Below, in pieces: positions 62,394 to 64,000 of a DNA stretch of 64,000 nucleotides (positions are counted from its first letter, which is position 1; each line of letters opens with the position of its first letter). The stretch is taken from positions 191,271 to 255,270 of the forward strand of contig JBAYUQ010000002.1 in assembly GCA_041675005.1 (NCBI GenBank), in the 5' to 3' direction. The notes below the pieces were generated by a model. That model saw only the letters and a program-made list of their open reading frames with translations. It had not been told where the DNA came from and made no database searches. The translations under genes were made by a program, and so were the position numbers. This DNA is from PGYR01 sp041675005 (GTDB taxonomy: Bacteria > Bacteroidota > Ignavibacteria > Kapaibacteriales > UBA2268).

Positions 62394-63380
62394 TTACAGG
62401 GATGATATTTTTATAAAATATAACCCAAGATAGTCAACAGATAATATGAATTTGGATTTTGTAAATCCGCAGTGGGTTATTCTAGGTGGGCTATTTATGA
62501 GTTGGTTTATAGTTTGCTTCTGCCACGTCAATCCACTATCTTTCGTAGTATATACGCTATTTGACGTGCCTGTAGCAATACCCAGCTTAGTATCACTAAA
62601 TACTATATCATTTAGCTCACTCCTCTCATTACGTGTGCTATTAAGCACTTCCTTCCAACTCTTTCCACCATCACTTGTTCTGTAGATTATATCTTTATAA
62701 ACAAAAGGTGATGAGTTTGTATCTACTATATTTCCAATTACTATTCCTGTACTATTGTCAATGAAATAGAGCTTAGAAGCAGCAAAATCACCAATCTTCA
62801 CAGTCTTCCAGCTCTGCCCTTTATCAATTGATTTGTGAAATAATGCTTGAGGTGAATTTGATACATAAGTTATACTCTCATCGTCGTCGTACCAAAGACA
62901 CTGCAAATTATTTACCTTTATAGTATTATAATTCTCCCAAGAATCTTCTGTAATGAAAATCTGATTTGAGTTACCCGCAATTCCCCTCTCTATATCAATC
63001 ATTTTGATATTTTCAATAGTTAATTCGCTATTGATCCTAGAAGCGAGCCAGCTAAACGGATTAAGAGTTAGCCGATTTATCTGATTATTCATCTCAATTG
63101 GAAAGAAAAGAGTATTCTCATCTGTAAAATCGACGGTATAAGTATTATAATTTATAATTTGAGCACTAGGGATAGTATATATTATAGGCCAAGATAACCC
63201 ATCATCTTTTGAATGATAAATAGTAATATTCTTATCATCATTAGCAAGCAGAAATGCACTACTATCGACGCTGGAAAGAGCGAAATAGTAGTTTATATCT
63301 TTCGGTTTCATTATGAATAGCCAATCTGCACTGAACAAATTTATACTACCAAAAATGAATATGATGAGTAGGTAATTCAG
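62394..63380 (-). CDS. BNR/YCF48-like secreted protein with CTG start
   Basis: 328 aa. The CTG at 63380 is preceded by AAGGAG seven bases upstream and opens a good signal peptide (NYLLIIFIFGSINLFSADW). The only in-frame ATG is 23 codons later and would destroy it; a TTG at 63338 would cut it short. Asp-box repeats SKDDGLSW, SIDKGQSW, TSDGGKSW and TKDSGLTW predict a beta-propeller. Unlike its neighbour it has no T9SS sorting domain. The gene follows the 5'-truncated T9SS gene with overlapping signals. Confidence 0.75.
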   Translation of the reverse strand: MNYLLIIFIFGSINLFSADWLFIMKPKDINYYFALSSVDSSAFLLANDDKNITIYHSKDDGLSWPIIYTIPSAQIINYNTYTVDFTDENTLFFPIEMNNQINRLTLNPFSWLASRINSELTIENIKMIDIERGIAGNSNQIFITEDSWENYNTIKVNNLQCLWYDDDESITYVSNSPQALFHKSIDKGQSWKTVKIGDFAASKLYFIDNSTGIVIGNIVDTNSSPFVYKDIIYRTSDGGKSWKEVLNSTRNERSELNDIVFSDTKLGIATGTSNSVYTTKDSGLTWQKQTINQLINSPPRITHCGFTKSKFILSVDYLGLYFIKISSL

Positions 63381-63384
63381 AGAT

Positions 63385-64000
63385 TTACTCCTTGATTATT
63401 TTTGTAAAGAAATACTCATCTCCTTCTAAAAGCAAATAATAAGTACCACTTGGTAAATCTATATTAATTCTAAAGCCATTTTCTATAAATACTTTTTTAT
63501 CAATGACTAATTTACTATCGGCTGAAAATATTTTTAAATTATAAAGACCTTGTATGGAATTATTATCATAAAAATTCAATTCACTTTTTACAGGATTTGG
63601 GTAAACACTTAGTGATTTATAATTATAAACAGGTACAGATGTTATTCCAAACAAATTCTCATCATAACTAAGTAAACCTTGTTTAGGAAGGATCATATAG
63701 CAAGTTTTATTCTTTGACATCAAATAACTAGGGAAAATAGATTTTTCGACTTGATTTAGAATATCAAATTCCCAAGTTTCGCCTTGATCAGTTGAGTTAT
63801 ATACTAATCCCGTTTTTGATGTTGCTATACCATACTTATCTTTAACCATAACTATATCATAGATACCCCATGATGCAGGTTGATTATACTGATTTAATAC
63901 TTCATACCAACTATTACCTCCGTCAGTTGTTTTATAGATTGCATCATCTTTAGAGTCACCCGCATTGATAATCCCGCCAGTTATAAACCCAATATTATTA
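63385..64000 (-). CDS. BNR/YCF48-repeat protein with T9SS sorting domain (5' end outside window)
   Basis: The frame is open from the window edge: 50 codons before the first ATG at 63849 read GFITGG, YKTTDGGNSW and SWGIYDIVM in good YCF48/BNR style. So the gene starts beyond 64000 and the ATG at 63849 is internal. The visible part has STDQGETW and then a type A sorting domain, LSVYPNPVKSELNF, to the end KIIKE. Predicted to be secreted by T9SS. It overlaps the ribosome binding site of the following gene. Confidence 0.82.
   Translation of the reverse strand, partial: NNIGFITGGIINAGDSKDDAIYKTTDGGNSWYEVLNQYNQPASWGIYDIVMVKDKYGIATSKTGLVYNSTDQGETWEFDILNQVEKSIFPSYLMSKNKTCYMILPKQGLLSYDENLFGITSVPVYNYKSLSVYPNPVKSELNFYDNNSIQGLYNLKIFSADSKLVIDKKVFIENGFRINIDLPSGTYYLLLEGDEYFFTKIIKE

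Noticed and set aside
1..64000. CRISPR arrays, rRNA genes, tRNA genes, complete insertion sequences
   Set aside because: No regularly spaced repeats, rRNA segments, cloverleaf with CCA-type end or transposase frame was recognised in the window.

Overview
The window comes from the chromosome of a low-GC bacterium of the Bacteroidota/Chlorobiota (FCB) group. Three things in the sequence point there: secreted proteins ending in Por/type IX secretion (T9SS) sorting domains, Bacteroidota-type promoters (TTTG or TTG, about 19-20 bp, then TAnnTTTG) upstream of rplM, nusA and others, and a gram-negative envelope gene set (kdsC, OmpA-like protein, lipoproteins). A Kapabacteria- or Ignavibacteria-like lineage is possible, but this cannot be fixed from sequence reading alone. 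No rRNA, tRNA or CRISPR array was seen. TTG and GTG starts are common.

Bases 1-43,400 are mostly core housekeeping genes. On the minus strand rplM-rpsI-rpsB-tsf-pyrH is followed upstream by mutL and by a kdsC-ytxH-DUF948 operon. The plus strand then carries prmA, a Ppx/GppA phosphatase and a lipoprotein. Next come a fused 2-oxoglutarate dehydrogenase/succinyltransferase (kgd type), a PTS EIIA protein, an epimerase with a penicillin-acylase-family hydrolase, and elbB. The large nusA-infB-rbfA-truB-ribF-rpsO-pnp cluster (minus, no rimP in its usual place) is divergent from a GcdH-like acyl-CoA dehydrogenase plus hslO. After that lie two duplicated units (small Cys-rich secreted protein plus BNR-repeat T9SS protein), one with a nonsense mutation. 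They are followed by an OmpA/thrombospondin-3 protein, purA, a STAS protein, secF, secD and an AbgT transporter.

Bases 43,400-60,150 are accessory DNA. The segment 43.9-48.5 kb is very AT-rich and looks like an integrated small replicon. It has a gene II/X-family Rep with a strong ribosome binding site, a 65-bp nested inverted repeat directly behind rep, an RNase-H-fold protein that has apparently lost its catalytic acids, two paralogous small proteins that bracket the rep/RNase-H pair, iteron-like repeats and two unknown proteins. Next is a type I restriction-modification operon (hsdR, AlbA_2/ATPase gene, hsdS, DUF3883 nuclease-like gene, hsdM). In it the AlbA_2 gene sits between two copies of the last 118 bp of hsdR, as if inserted as a cargo module. 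A TIGR04141/DUF6119 protein with a small partner, and a 22-codon remnant that resembles an hsdM start, extend this defence island.

Bases 60,250-64,000 hold a lipoprotein, an operon ending in a histidine-kinase-like protein whose phosphoacceptor His is replaced by Leu, and two BNR/YCF48-like secreted proteins. One of these appears to start at CTG behind a perfect Shine-Dalgarno; the other is cut by the window edge.

The best candidates for undescribed biology are the Rep/dead-RNase-H element, the AlbA_2 module flanked by hsdR-tail duplications, the DUF6119 pair, and a weak intrinsic terminator in the nusA leader.
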